From Delphinus delphis (lineage: Eukaryota > Chordata > Mammalia > Artiodactyla > Delphinidae), in assembly GCF_949987515.2 (NCBI RefSeq), contig NW_027192651.1, positions 4,092,001-4,156,000 of the forward strand: a stretch of 64,000 nucleotides of DNA, in the 5' to 3' direction. The position numbers and the translations under genes are program-made. Shown in pieces: positions 25,277 through 39,493 of this stretch (the stretch's first letter is position 1; each line of letters begins with the position of its first letter). Under the pieces are notes generated by a model. It saw only the letters and a program-made list of their open reading frames with translations, was not told where the DNA came from and made no database searches.

Positions 25277-26856
25277 GTACGATGATTCTAACTGAAATAA
25301 GTCACACAGAAAAAGAAACATCATAAGATATCACTAATACACGGAATGTAAACTTGGCTACACAGGAACTGCATTCCAAAACAGAACAGGTTCTCAAATT
25401 TAGAAAACCAACTTATGCTTGCTTAAGGGGAAAGGTGAGTTGGGGTGCTGCATAAAACCAGAGATTGAAATGAGCACAGATAAAGTTCCTTAAGCCAAAT
25501 ATGGAATAGACAAGAGCTACTCCTTGCTCAAAGAAATGGACTCAAAACCCCATATTAAACGCCTAAGAATGTACCTGACTAGTAAGTATCTTAAAACCTA
25601 TGGATTGCTATGTCTCCAAAAGAGAATCAAGCGTGTGTACAGGGGCATAAATGCAGCAGTGATAGGATTGGAGAGGTTCGGTGAGCAAATGAAGACCCTT
25701 TGAAGTCATATTGCACGGTACCCATTCCACGGGTCTCAACTCTCCAGGTTTAAGGTATTCTTCCTTCAGCTAAAACATGCATGTGGAACCCAGAGTATGA
25801 TCAACCATGTGAACGGGAGACGTGTTCAAATATGTCTCAGTTTTCCTACCCTGGTACTCGGGTGCAACACTCCAGACGCTTTACTAACACTCTCCCGACT
25901 TGGAGAGTAAGTCCCTTTAACCTCCTGTTTGGCCCAGTTTGCAATTTCTGCGGAAGATGAACAGGAATAGCGAGAACCAATGAGAGGCTAGCTGCAGGTG
26001 TCTGGACGGGCAAATTTAACTCTCATTTCCCACCAGGAAGAGGAATTAACCAAAGGCTCAGCATGCCGGGCCGGAACCAGATTAGGGCCTGAAGCCATCC
26101 TGCGGTGTTGCGGCCAGGTCACAAGAAAGCGAGTTGAAGAAAGGAGCTCAGGGGCACTGTAATTCACAAACCTGCAGAGTTATAAATGAGAGCTATCGTC
26201 CAAAAATAGACTGAAGTAAGGCTGCCAAGAGGACTTGAAAGCGGGGCAGAATTGCAGGAAACCGATTTCAGGAGGTAGACTGGAATTGCATTGAAAGCAT
26301 AGGTAAAGAGGCAGAACGTCCACAATGATGCACTTGGCCAAAAAGGGCGTATGCGTTTTTTCCTGAATATATTCAGGAAAAAACGCATACGCCCTTTTTG
26401 GCCAACCAAGCAAGCTTGCAAAGGAAATCTGCACTACAATGAAGTCTCACTTCCCCCCGGTCAAAAGGGCCATCTGAAAAAAGTGTAAAATCCAGAAAGG
26501 CAGGACAGGCCATGGAGAACTGGGAGCCTTGTTATGCTGATGGGCGGGATGTAAATTGCCAACAGCCACTCGGGAGAAGTGTATGGTGTTTCCTGAAACA
26601 TCTAAAAAACAAAGCAACAGAGCCTAGGGCACTGCCACTTATGGTCCTATAGCTTAGGGAAATTAAAATCAAAAAGACACAGCCACCCCAAAGTTTGGGA
26701 CGCCTCTGTTTACAAGAACCTCGTTTACAGTACAAGTTCAACATCGCAGAAAGTGAAAAATGGATAAAGAAGTTGTGGTATTTACTTACAAAGCAATATC
26801 ACTCAGCAATGAAATCTATGTCATCAGGCCCATAGCAGCACAATGAGTGGATTCAG
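25277..26856 (+). repeat. Satellite monomer M17 (1,580 bp, A tail)
   Basis: Close copy of M11, 9,480 bp away, without M11's two indels. Perfect palindrome at 26334-26405. Tail reads cccatagcagcacaatgag, a mixed A/B word. Confidence 0.95.
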
Positions 26857-28436
26857 GTATGATGATTCTAACTGAAATAAGTCACACAGAAAAAGAAACA
26901 ACATAAGATATCAGTAATACACGGAATGTAAACTTGGCTACACAGGAACTGAATTACAGAACAGAACAGGGTCTCAAATTTAGAAAACCAACTTATGCAT
27001 GCTTAAGGGTAAAGGTGAGTTGGGGTGCTGCATAAAACCAGAGATTGAAATGAGCACAGATAAAGTTCCTTAAGCCAAATATGGAATAGACAAGAGCTAC
27101 TCCTTGCTCAAAGAAATGGACTCAACACCCCATATTAAACGCCTAAGAATGTACCTGACTAGTAAGTATCTTAAAACCTATCTATTGCTATGTCTCCGAA
27201 AGAGAATCAAGCATGTGTACAGGGGCATACACGCAGCAGTGATAGGATTGGAGAGGTTCGGTGAGCAAATGAAGACCCTTTGAAGTCATATTGCATGGTA
27301 CCCATTCCACGGGTTTCAACTCTCCAGGTTTAAGGTATTCTTCCTTCAGCTAAAACATGCATGTGGAACCCAGCGTATGATCAACCATGTGAACGGGAGA
27401 CGTGTTCAAATATGTCTCAGTTTTCCTCCCCTGGTACTCGGGTGCAACATTCCAGACGCTTTACTAACACTCTCCCGACTTGGAGAGTCAGTGCCTTTAA
27501 CCTCCTGTTTGGCCCAGTTTGCAATTTCTGCGGAAGATGAACAGGAATAGCGAGAACCAATGAGAGGCTAGCTGCAGGTGTCTGAATGGACAAATTTAAC
27601 TCTCATTTCCCACCAGGAAGAGGAATTAACCAAAGGCTCAGCATGCCGGGCCGGAACCAGATTAGGGCCTGAAGCCATCCTGCGGTGTTGCGGCCAGGTC
27701 ACAAGAAAGCGAGTTGAAGAAAGGAGCTCAGGGGCACTGTAATTCACAAACCTGCAGAGTTATAAATGACAGCTATTGTCCAAAAATAGACTGAAGTAAG
27801 GCTGCCAAGAGGACTTGAAAGCGGGGCAGAATTGCAGGAAACCGATTTCAGGAGGTAGACTGGAATTGCATTGAAAGCATAGGAAAAGAGGCAGAACGTC
27901 CACAATGATGCACTTGGCCAAAAAGGGCGTATGCGTTTTTTCCTGAATATATTCAGGAAAAAACGCATACGCCCTTTTTGGCCAACCAAGCAAGCTTGCA
28001 AAGGAAATCTGCACTACAATGAAGTCTCACTTCCCCCCGGTCAAAAGGGCCATCTGAAAAAAGTGTAAAATCCAGAAAGGCAGGACAGGCCATGGAGAAC
28101 TGGGAGCCTTGTTATGCTGATGGGCGGGATGTAAATTGCCAACAACCACTCGGGAGAAGTGTATGGTGTTTCCTGAAACATCTAAAAAACAAAGCAACAG
28201 AGCCTAGGGCACTTCCACTTATGGTCCTATAGCTTAGGGAAATTAAAATCAAAAAGACACAGCCACCCCAAAGTTTGGGACGCCTCTGTTTACAAGAACC
28301 TCGTTTACAGTACAAGTTCAACATTGCAGAAAGTGAAAAATGGATAAAGAAGTTGTGGTATTTACTTACAAAGCAATATCACTCAGCAATGAAATCTGTG
28401 TCATCAGGCCCTTAGCAGCACAATGAGTGGATTCAG
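26857..28436 (+). repeat. Satellite monomer M18 (1,580 bp, A tail)
   Basis: Private changes include cctatctattgc, gcatacacgcag, cccagcgtatg and tgtctgaatggac. Perfect palindrome at 27914-27985. Confidence 0.95.
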
Positions 28437-30016
28437 GTATGATGATTCTAACTGAAATAAGTCACACAGAAAAAGAAACATCATAAGATATCAGTAATAC
28501 ACGGAATGTAAACTTGGCTACACAGGAACTGAATTACAGAACAGAACAGGGTCTCAAATTTAGAAAACCAACTTTTGCTTGCTTAAGGGTAAAGGTGAGT
28601 TGGGGTACTGCATAAAACCAGAGATTGAAATGAGCACAGATAAAGTTCCTTAAGCCAAATATGGAATAGACAAGAGCTACTCCTTGCTCCATGAAATGGA
28701 CTCAACACCGCATATTAAACGCCTAAGAATGTACCTGACTAGTAAGTATCTTAAAACCTATGGATTGCTATGTCTCCGAAAGAGAATCAAGCGTGTGTAC
28801 AGGGGCATAAACGCAGCAGTGATAGGATTAGAGAGGTTCGGTGAGCAAATGAAGACCCTTTGAAGTCATATTGCATGGTACCCATTCCACGGGTTTCAAC
28901 TACCCAGGTTTTAGGTATTCTTCCTTCAGCTAAAACATGCATGTGGAACCCAGAGTATGATCAACCATGTGATCGGGAGACGTGTTCAAATATGTCTCAG
29001 TTTTCCTCCCGTGGTACTCGGGTGCAACATTCCAGACGCTTTACTAACACTGTCCCCACTTGGAGAGTCAGCGCCTTTAACCTCCTGTTTGGCCCAGTTT
29101 GCAATTTTGGCGGAAGATGAACAGGAATAGCGAGAACCAATGAGAGACTAGCTGGAGGTGTCTGGACGGGCAAATTTAACTCTCATTTCCCACCAGGAAG
29201 AGGAAATAACCAGAGGCTCAGCGTGCCATGCCAGAACCAGATTAGGGCCTGAAGCCATCCTGCGGTGTTGCGGCCAGGTCACAAGAAAGCGAGTTGAAGA
29301 AAGGAGCTCAGGGGCACTGTAATTCACAAACCTGCAGAGTTATAAATGACAGCTATCGTCCAAAAATAGACTGAAGTAAGGCTGCCAAGAGGACTTGAAA
29401 GCGGGGCAGAATTGCAGGAAACCGATTTCAGGAGGTAGACTGGAATTGCATTGAAAGCATAGGAAAAGAGGCAGAACGTCCACAATGATGCACTTGGCCA
29501 AAAAGGGCGTATGCGTTTTTTCCTGAATATATTCAGGAAAAAACGCATACGCCCTTTTTGGCCAACCAAGCAAGCTTGCAAAGGAAATCTGCACTACAAT
29601 GAAGTCTCACTTCCTCCCGGTCAAAAGGGCCATCTGAAAAAAGTGTAAAATCCAGAAAGGCAGGACAGGCCATGGAGAACTGGGAGCCTTGTTATGCTCA
29701 CGGGCGGGATGTAAATTGCCAACAGACACTCGGGAGAAGTGTATGGTGTTTCCTGAAACATCTAAAAAACAAAACAACAGAGCCTAGGGCACTTCCACTT
29801 ATGGTCCTATAGCTTAGGGAAATTAAAATCAAAAAGACACAGCCACCCCAAAGTTTGGGACGCCTCCGTTTAAAAGAACCTCGTTTACCGTACAAGTTCA
29901 ATATCACAGAAAGTGAAAAATGGATAAAGAACTTGTGGTACTTACGTACAATGCAGTATCACTCAGCAATGAAATCTATGTCATCAGGCCCGTAGCAGCA
30001 TAATGAGTAGATTCAG
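28437..30016 (+). repeat. Satellite monomer M19 (1,580 bp, B tail)
   Basis: Private ctccatgaaatgg, tcccgtggtac and cacgggcgggatg. The tail has tttaaaagaacc like M10 and M16. Perfect palindrome at 29494-29565. Junction word is tagattcag instead of tggattcag. Confidence 0.95.
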
Positions 30017-31596
30017 GTACGATGATTCTAACTGAAATAAGTCACACAGAAAAAGAAACATCATAAGATATCAGTAATACACGGAATGGAAACTTGGCTA
30101 CACAGGAACTGAATTACAGAACAGAACAGGTTCTCAAATTTAGAAAACCAACTTATGCTTGCTTAAGGGGAAAGGTGAGTTGGGGTGCTGCATAAAACCA
30201 GAGATTGAAATGAGCACAGATAAAGTTCCTTAAGCCAAATATGGAATAGACAAGAGCTACTCCTTGCTCAACGAAATGGACTCAACACCGCATATTAAAC
30301 GCCTAAGAATGTACCTGACTAGTAAGTATCTTAAAACCTATGGATTGCTATGTCTCCGAAAGAGAATCAAGCATGTGTACAGGGGCATAAACGCAGCAGT
30401 GATAGGATTGGAGAGGTTCGGTGAGCAAATGAAGACCCTTTGAAGTCATATTGCATGGTACCCATTCCACGGATTTCAACTACCCAGGTTTTAGGTATTC
30501 TTCCTTCAGCTAAAACATGCATGTGGAACCTAGAGTATGATCAACCATGTGATCGGGAGACGTGTTCAAATATGTCTCAGTTTTCCTACCCTGGTACTCG
30601 GGTGCAACATTCCAGACGCTTTACTAACACTCTCCCCACTTGGAGAGTCAGCGCCTTTAACCTCCTGTTTGGCACAGTTTGCAATTTCTGTGGAAGATGA
30701 ACAGGAATAGCGAGAACCAATGAGAGGCTAGCTGGAGGTGTCTGGACGGGCAAATTTAACTCTCATTTCCCACCAGGAAGAGGAAATAACCAAAGGCTCA
30801 GCGTGTCGTGCCGGAACCAGATTAGGGCCTGAAGCCATCCTGCGGTGTTGCGGCCAGCTCAAAAGAAAGCGACTTGGAGAAAGGAGCTCAGGGGCACTGT
30901 AATTCACAAACCTGCAGAGTTATAAATGACAGCTATCGTCCAAAAATAGGCTGAAGTTAGGCTGCCAAGAGGACTTGAAAGCGGGGCAGAATTGCAGGAA
31001 ACCGATTTCAGGAGGTAGACTGGAATTGCATTGAAAGCATAGGAAAAGAGGCAGAACGTCCACAATGATGCACTTGGCCAAAAAGGGCGTATGCGTTTTT
31101 TCCTGAATATATTCAGGAAAAAACGCATACGCCCTTTTTGGCCAACCAAGCAAGCTTGCAAAGGAAATCTGCACTACAATGAAGTCTCACTTCCCCCCGG
31201 TCAAAAGGGCCATCTGAAAAAAGGGTAAAATCCAGAAAGGCAGGACAGGCCATGGAGAACTGGGAGCCTTGTTATGCTGATGGGCGGGATGTAAATTGCC
31301 AACAACCACTCGGGAGAAGTGTATGGTGTTTCCTGAAACATCTAAAAAACAAAGCAACAGAACCTAGGGCACTTCCACTTATGGTCCTATAGCTTAGGGA
31401 AATTAAAATCAAAAAGACACAGCCACCCCAAAGTTTGGGACGGCTCTGTTTACAAGAACCTCTTTGACAGTACAAGTTCAACATCGCAGAAAGTGAAAAA
31501 TGGAGAAAGAAGTTGTGGTATTTACTTATAAAGCAATATCACTCAGCAATAAAATCTGTGTCATCAGGCCCTTAGCAGCACAATGAGTGGATTCAG
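30017..31596 (+). repeat. Satellite monomer M20 (1,580 bp, A tail)
   Basis: First copy with gaagttaggctgcc and ggcacagtttgc, the variants that dominate M28-M33. Private cacggatttcaac and cctctttgacag. Perfect palindrome at 31074-31145. Confidence 0.95.
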
Positions 31597-33176
31597 GTAT
31601 GATGATTCTAACTGAAATAAGTCACACAGAAAAAGAAACATCATAAGATATCACTAATACACGGAATGTAAACTTGGCTACACAGGAACTGCATTCCAAA
31701 ACAGAACAGGGTCTCAAATTTAGAAAACCAACTTATGCTTGCTTAAGGGGAAAGGTGAGTTGGGGTGCTGCATAAAACCAGAGATTGAAATGAGCACAGA
31801 TAAAGTTCCTTAAGCCAAATATGGAATAGACAAGAGCTACTCCTTGCTCAACGAAATGGACTCAAAACCCCATATTAAACGCCTAAGAATGTACCTGACT
31901 AGTAAGTATCTTAAAAGCTATGGATTGCTATGTCTCCAAAAGAGAATCAAGCATGTGTACAGGGGCAAAAACGCAGCAGTGATAGGATTGGAGAGGTTCG
32001 GTGAGCAAATGAAGACCCTTTGAAGTCATATTGCATGGTACCCATTACACGGGTCTCAACTCTCCAGGTTTAAGGTATTCTTCCTTCAGCTAAAACATGC
32101 ATGTGGAACCCAGAGTATGATCAACCATGTGAACGGGAGACGTGTTCAAATATGTCTCAGTTTTCGTACCCTGGTACTCGGGTGCAACATTCCAGATGCT
32201 TTACTAACACTCTCCCGACTTGGAGAGTCAGTCCCTTTAACCTCCTGTTTGGCCTAGTTTGCAATTTCTGTGGAAGATGAACAGGAATAGCGAGAACCAA
32301 TGAGAGACTAGCTGGAGGTGTCTGGATGGGCAAATTTAACTCTCATTTCCCACCAGGAAGAGGAATTAACCAAAGGCTCAGCGTGCCGTGCCGGAACCAG
32401 ATTAGGGCCTGAAGACATCCTGCGGTGTTGTGGCCAGGTCACAAGAAAGCGAGTTTAAGAAAGGAGCTCAGGGGCACTGTAATTCACAAACCTGCAGAGT
32501 TATAAATGACAGCTATCGTCCAAAAATACACTGAAGTAAGGCTGCCAAGAGGACTTGAAAGCGGGGCAGAATTGCAGGAAACCGATTTCAGGAGGTAGAC
32601 TGGAATTGCATTGAAAGCATAGGAAAAGAGGCAGAACGTCCACAATGATGCACTTGGACAAAAATGGCGTATGCGTTTTTTCCTGAATATATTCAGGAAA
32701 AAACGCATACGCCCTTTTTGGCCAACCAAGCAAACTTGCAAAGGAAATCTGCACTACAATGAAGTCTCACTTCCCCCCGGTCAAAAGGGCCATCTGAAAA
32801 AAGTGTAAAATCCAGAAAGGCAGGACAGGCCATGGAGAACTGGGAGGTTTGTTATGCTGATGGGCGGGATGTAAATTGCCAACAGACACTCGGGAGAAGT
32901 GTATGGTGTTTCCTGAAACATCTAAAAAACAAAGCAACAGAGCCTAGGGCACTTCCACTTATGGTCCTATAGCTTAGGGAAATTAAAATCAAAAAGACAC
33001 AGCCACCCCAAAGTTTGGGACGCCTCTGTTTACAAGAACCTCGTTTACCGTACAAGTTCAATATCACAGAAAGTGAAAAATGGATAAAGAACTTGTGGTA
33101 CTTACGTACAATGCAGTATCACTCAGCAATGAAATCTATGTCATCAGGCCCGTAGCAGCATCATGAGTGGATTCAG
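31597..33176 (+). repeat. Satellite monomer M21 (1,580 bp, B tail)
   Basis: From about 32030 it matches M25: ttttcgtaccc, ggcctagtttgc, gaagacatcc, gggaggtttgtt, gcatcatgag. Palindrome 32654-32725 has two unpaired positions, a32658 and t32665, both shared with M25. Confidence 0.95.
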
Positions 33177-34756
33177 GTACGATGATTCTAACTGAAATAA
33201 GTCACACAGAAAAAGAAACATCATAAGATATCACTAATACACGGAATGTAAACTTGGCTACACAGGAACCGAATTCCAAAACAGAACAGGTTCTCAAATT
33301 TAGAAAACCAACTTATGCTTGCTTAAGGGGAAAGGTGAGTTGGATTGCTGCATAAAACCAGAGATTGAAATGAGCACAGATAAAGTTCCTTAAGCCAAAT
33401 ATGGAATAGACAAGAGCTACTCCTTGCTCAACGAAATGGACTCAACACCGCATATTAAACGCCTAAGAATGTACCTGACTAGTAAGTATCTTAAAACCTA
33501 TGGATTGCTATGTCTCCGAAAGAGAATCAAGCATGTGTACAGGGGCATAAACGCAGCAGTGATAGGATTCGAGATGTTCAGTGAGCAAATGAAGACCCTT
33601 TGAAGTCATATTGCATGGTACCCATTACACGGGTCTCAACTCTCCAGGTTTAAGGTATTCTTCTTTCAGCTAAAACATGCATGTGGAACCCAGAGTATGA
33701 TCAACCATGTGAACGGGAGACGTGTTCAAATATGTCTCAGTTTTCCTCCCCTGGTACTCGGGTGCAACATTCCAGACGCTTTACTAACACTCTCCCCACT
33801 TGGAGAGTCAGCGCCTTTAACCTCCTGTTTGGCCCAGTTTGCAATTTCTGCGGAAGATGAACAGGAATAGCGAGAACCAATGAGAGGCTAGCTGGAGGTG
33901 TCTGGACGGGCAAATTTAACTCTCATTTCCCACCAGGAAGAGGAAATAACCAAAGGCTCAGTGTGCCATGCCGGAACCAGATTAGGGCCTGAAGCCATCC
34001 TGCGGTGTTGCGGCCAGCTCACAAGAAAGCGAGTTGAAGAAAGGAGCTCAGGGGCACTGTAATTCACAAACATGCAGAGTTATAAATGACAGCTATCGTC
34101 CAAAAATAGACTGAAGTAAGGCTGCCAAGAGGACTTGAAAGCGGGGCAGAATTGCAGGAAACCGATTTCAGGAGGTAGACTGGAATTGCATTGAAAGCAT
34201 AGGAAAAGAGGCAGAACGTCCACAATGATGCACTTGGCCAAAAAGGGCGTATGCGTTTTTTCCTGAATATATTCAGGAAAAAACGCATACGCCCTTTTTG
34301 GCCAACCAAGCAAGCTTGCAAAGGAAATCTGCACTACAATGAAGTCTCACTTCCCCCCGGTCAAAAGGGCCATCTGAAAAAAGTGTAAAATCCAGAAAGG
34401 CAGGACAGGCCATGGAGAACTGGGAGCCTTGTTATGCTGATGGGCGGGATGTAAATTGCCAACAACCATTCGGGAGAAGTGTATGGTGTTTCCTGAAACA
34501 TCTAAAAAACAAAGCAACAGAACCTAGGGCACTTCCACTTATGGTCCTATAGCTTAGGGAAATTAAAATCAAAAAGACACAGCCACCCCAAAGTTTGGGA
34601 CGCCTCCGTTTACAAGAACCTCGTTTACCGTACAAGTTCAATATCACAGAAAGTGAAAAATGGAAAAAGAACTTGTGGTACTTACGTACAATGCAGTATC
34701 ACTCAGCAATGAAATCTTTGTCATCAGGCCCGTAGCAGCATAATGAGTGGATTCAG
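33177..34756 (+). repeat. Satellite monomer M22 (1,580 bp, B tail)
   Basis: Rare words ggaaccgaattcc, gagttggattgc and ttcagtgagc are shared only with M26. Tail has atggaaaaagaac and atctttgtc. Perfect palindrome at 34234-34305; private acatgcagag beside it. Confidence 0.95.
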
Positions 34757-36334
34757 GTACGATGATTCTAACTGAAATAAGTCACACAGAAAAAGAAACA
34801 TGATAAGATATCACTAATACACGGAATGTAAACTTGGCTACACAGGAACTGCATTCCAAAACAGAACAGGGTCTCAAATTTAGAAAACCAACTTATGCTT
34901 GCTTAAGGGGAAAGGTGAGTTGGGGTGCTGCATAAAACCAGAGATTGAAATGAGCACAGATAAAGTTCCTTAAGCCAAATATGGAATAGACAAGAGCTAC
35001 TCCTTGCTCAACGAAATGGACTCAACACCCCATATTAAACGCCTAAGAATGTACCTGACTAGTAAGTATCTTAAAACCTATGGATTGCTATGTCTCCGAA
35101 AGAGAATCAAGCATGTGTACAGGGGCATAAACGCAGCAGTGATAGGATTGGAGATGTTCGGTGAGCAAATGAAGACCCTTTGAAGTCATATTGCATGGTA
35201 CCCATTACACGGGTCTCAACTCTCCAGGTTTAAGGTATTCTTCTTTCAGCTAAAACATGCATGTGGAACCCAGAGTATGATCAACCATGTGAACGGGAGA
35301 CGTGTTCAAATATGTCTCAGTTTTCCTCCCCTGGTACTCGGGTGCAACATTCCAGACGCTTTACTAACACTCTCCCCACTTGGAGAGTCAGCGCCTTTAA
35401 CCTCCTGTTTGGCCCAGTTTGCAATTTCTGCGGAAGATGAACAGGAATAGCGAGAACCAATGAGAGGCTAGCTGGAGGTGTCTGGACGGGCAAATTTAAC
35501 TCTCATTTCCCACCAGGAAGAGGAAATAACCAAAGGCTCAGCGTGCCGTACCGGAACCAGATTAGGGCCTGAAGCCATCCTGCAGTGTTGCGGCCAGGTC
35601 ACAAGAAAGCGAGTTGAAGAAAGGAGCTCAGGGGCACTGTAATTCACAAACCTGCAGAGTTATAAATGACAGCTATCGTCCAAAAATAGACTGAAGTAAG
35701 GCTGCCAAGAGGACTTGAAAGCGGGGCAGAATTGCAGGAAACCGATTTCAGGAGGTAGACTGGAATTGCATTGAAAGCATAGGAAAAGAGGCAGAACGTC
35801 CACAATGATGCACTTGACCAAAAAGGGCGTATGCGTTTTTTCCTGAATATATTCAGGAAAAAACGCATACGCCCTTTTTGGCCAACCAAGCAAGTTTGCA
35901 AATGAAATCTGCACTACAATGAAGTCTCACTTCTCCCGGTCAAAAGGGCCATCTGAAAAAAGTGTAAAATCCAGAAAGGCAGGACAGGCCATGGAGAACT
36001 GGGAGCCTTGTTATGCTGAAGGGCGGGATGTAAATTGCCAACAAACACTCGGGAGAAGTGTATGGTGTTTCCTGAAACATCTAAAAAACAAAGCAACAGA
36101 GCTAGGGCACTTCCACTTATGGTCCTATAGCTTAGGGAATTTAAAATCAAAAAGACACAGCCACCCCAAAGTTTCAAACGGCTCTGTTTACAAGAACCTC
36201 GTTTACAGTACAAGTTCAACATCGCAGAAAGTGAAAAATGGATAATAAAGTTGTTGTATTTACTTACAAAGCAATATCACTCAGCAATGAAATCTGTGTC
36301 ATCAGGCCCTTAGCAGCACAATGAGTGGATTCAG
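34757..36334 (+). repeat. Satellite monomer M23 (1,578 bp, A tail)
   Basis: Shares acatgataag, gagatgttcgg, ttctttcagc and the shortened cttctcccggtc with M27. A second lost base gives agagctaggg near 36100. Palindrome 35814-35885 has one unpaired position, a35817. Tail has private gataataaagttgttg. Confidence 0.95.
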
Positions 36335-37913
36335 GTATGATGATTCTAACTGAAGTAAGTCACACAGAAAAAGAAACATCATAAGATATCAGTAATACAC
36401 GGAATGTAAACTTGGCTACACAGGAACTGAATTACAGAACAGAACAGGGTCTCAAATTTAGAAAACCAACTTATGCTTGCTTAAGGGTAAAGGTGAGTTG
36501 GGGTGCTGCATAAAACCAGAGATTGAAATGAGCACAGATAAAGTTCCTTAAGCCAAATATGGAATAGACAAGAGCTACTCCTTGCTCAACGAAGTGGACT
36601 CAACACCGCATATTAAACGCCTAAGAATGTACCTGACTAGTAAGTATCTTAAAACCTATGGATTGCTATGTCTCCGAAAGAGAATCAAGCATGTGTACAG
36701 GGGCATAAACGCAGCAGTGATAGGATTGGAGAGGTTCGGTGAGCAAATGAAGACCCTTTGAAGTCATATTGCATGGTACCCATTCCACGGGTTTCAAATA
36801 CACAGGTTTAAGGTATTCTTCCTTCAGCTAAAACATGCATGTGGAACCCAAGTATGATCAACCATGTGAACGGGAGACGTGTTCAAATATGTCTCAGTTT
36901 TCCTCCCCTGGTACTCGGGTGCAACATTCCAGACGCTTTACTAACACTCTCCCGACTTGGAGAGTCAGTCCCTTTAACCTCCTGTTTGGCCCAGTTTGCA
37001 ATTTCTGTGGAAGATGAACAGGAATAGCGAGAACCAATGAGAGACTAGCTGGAGGTGTCTGGACGGGCAAATTTAACTCTCATTTCCCACCAGGAAGAGG
37101 AAATAACCAAAGGCTCAGCGTGCCGTGCCGGAAACAGATTAGGGCCTGAAGCCATCCTGCGGTGTTGCGGCCAGGTCACAAGAAAGCGAGTTGAAGAAAG
37201 GAGCTCAGGGGCCCTGTAATTCACAAACCTGCAGAGTTATAAATGACAGCTATCGTCCAAAAATAGACTGAAGTAAGGCTGCCAAGAGGACTTGAAAGCG
37301 GGGCAGAATTGCAGGAAACCGATTTCAGGAGGTAGACTGGAATTGCATTGAAAGCATAGGAAAAGAGGCAGAACGTCCACAATGATGCACTTGGCCAAAA
37401 AGGGCGTATGCGTTTTTTCCTGAATATATTCAGGAAAAAACGCATACGCCCTTTTTGGCCAACCAAGCAAGCTTGCAAAGGAAATCTGCACTACAATGAA
37501 GTCTCACTTCCCCCCGGTCAAAAGGGCCATCTGAAAAAAGTGTAAAATCCAGAAAGGCAGGACAGGCCATGGAGAACTGGGAGCCTTGTTATGCTGATGG
37601 GCGGGATGTAAATTGCCAACAACCACTCGGGAGAAGTGTATGGTGTTTCCTGAAACATCTAAAAAACAAAGCAACAGAACCTAGGGCACTTCCACTTATG
37701 GTCCTATAGCTTAGGGAAATTAAAATCAAAAAGACACAGCCACCCCAAAGTTTGGGACGCCTCCGTTTACAAGAACCTCGTTTACCGTACAAGTTCAATA
37801 TCACAGAAAGTGAAAAATGGATAAAGAACTTGTGGTACTTACGTACAATGCAGTATCACTCAGCAATGAAATCTTTGTCATCAGGCCCGTAGCAGCATAA
37901 TGAGTGGATTCAG
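36335..37913 (+). repeat. Satellite monomer M24 (1,579 bp, B tail)
   Basis: Has the acccaagtatg deletion. Its last third (aacaaccactcggg, acgcctccg, atctttgtc) resembles M22. Perfect palindrome at 37391-37462. Confidence 0.95.
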
Positions 37914-39493
37914 GTACGATGATTCTAACTGAAATAAGTCACACAGAAAAAGAAACATGATAAGATATCACTAATACACGGAATGTAAACTTGACTACAC
38001 AGGAACTGCATTCCAAAACAGAACAGGGTCTCAAATTTAGAAAACCAACTTATGCTTGCTTAAGGGGAAAGGTGAGTTGGGGTGCTGCATAAAACCAGAG
38101 ATTGAAATGAGCACAGATAAAGTTCCTTAAGCCAAATATGGAATAGACAAGAGCTACTCCTTGCTCAACGAAATGGACTCAACACCCCATATTAAACGCC
38201 TAAGAATGTACCTGACTAGTAAGTATCTTAAAACCTATGGATTGCTATGTCTCTGAAAGAGAATCAAGCATGTGTACAGGGGCATAAACGCAGCAGTGAT
38301 AGGATTGGAGAGGTTCGGTGAGCAAATGAAGACCCTTTGAAGTCATATTGTATGGTACCCATTACACGGGTCTCAACTCTCCAGGTTTAAGGTATTCTTC
38401 CTTCAGCTAAAACATGCATGTGGAACCCAGAGTATGATCAACCATGTGAACGGGAGACGTGTTCAAATATGTCTCAGTTTTCGTACCCTGGTACTCGGGT
38501 GCAACATTCCAGACGCTTTACTAACACTCTCCCGACTTGGAGAGTCAGTCCCTTTAACCTCCTGTTTGGCCTAGTTTGCAATTTCTGTGGAAGATGAACA
38601 GGAATAGCGAGAACCAATGAGAGACTAGCTGGAGGTGTCTGGATGGGCAAATTTAACTCTCATTTCCCACCAGGAAGAGGAATTAACCAAAGGCTCAGCG
38701 TGCCGTGCCGGAACCAGATTAGGGCCTGAAGACATCCTGCGGTGTTGCGGCCAGGTCACAAGAAAGCGAGTTGAAGAAAGGAGCTCAGGGGCACTGTAAT
38801 TCACAAACCTGCAGAGTTATAAATGACAGCTATCGTCCAAAAATACACTGAAGTAAGGCTGCCAAGAGGACTTGAAAGCGGGGCAGAATTGCAGGAAACC
38901 GATTTCAGGAGGTAGACTGGAATTGCATTGAAAGCATAGGAAAAGAGGCAGAACGTCCACAATGATGCACTTGGACAAAAATGGCGTATGTGTTTTTTCC
39001 TGAATATATTCAGGAAAAAACGCATACGCCCTTTTTGGCCAACCAAGCAAACTTGCAAAGGAAATCTGCACTACAATGAAGTCTCACTTCCCCCCGGTCA
39101 AAAGGGCCATCTGAAAAAAGTGTAAAATCCAGAAAGGCAGGACAGGCCATGGAGAACTGGGAGGTTTGTTATGCTGATGGGCGGGATGTAAATTGCCAAC
39201 AGACACTCGGGAGAAGTGTATGGTGTTTCCTGAAACATCTAAAAAACAAAGCAACAGAGCCTAGGGCACTTCCACTTATGGTCCTATAGCTTAGGGAAAT
39301 TAAAATCAAAAAGACACAGCCACCCCAAAGTTTGGGACGCCTCTGTTTACAAGAACCTCGTTTACCGTACAAGTTCAATATCACAGAAAGTGAAAAATGG
39401 ATAAAGAACTTGTGGTACTTACGTACAATGCAGTATCACTCAGCAATGAAATCTATGTCATCAGGCCCGTAGCAGCATCATGAGTGGATTCAG
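37914..39493 (+). repeat. Satellite monomer M25 (1,580 bp, B tail)
   Basis: Begins like M23 (acatgataag) and changes to the M21 type by about 38350. Palindrome 38971-39042 has three unpaired positions: a38975 and t38982 shared with M21, plus t38991, a CpG-to-TpG change. Confidence 0.95.
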
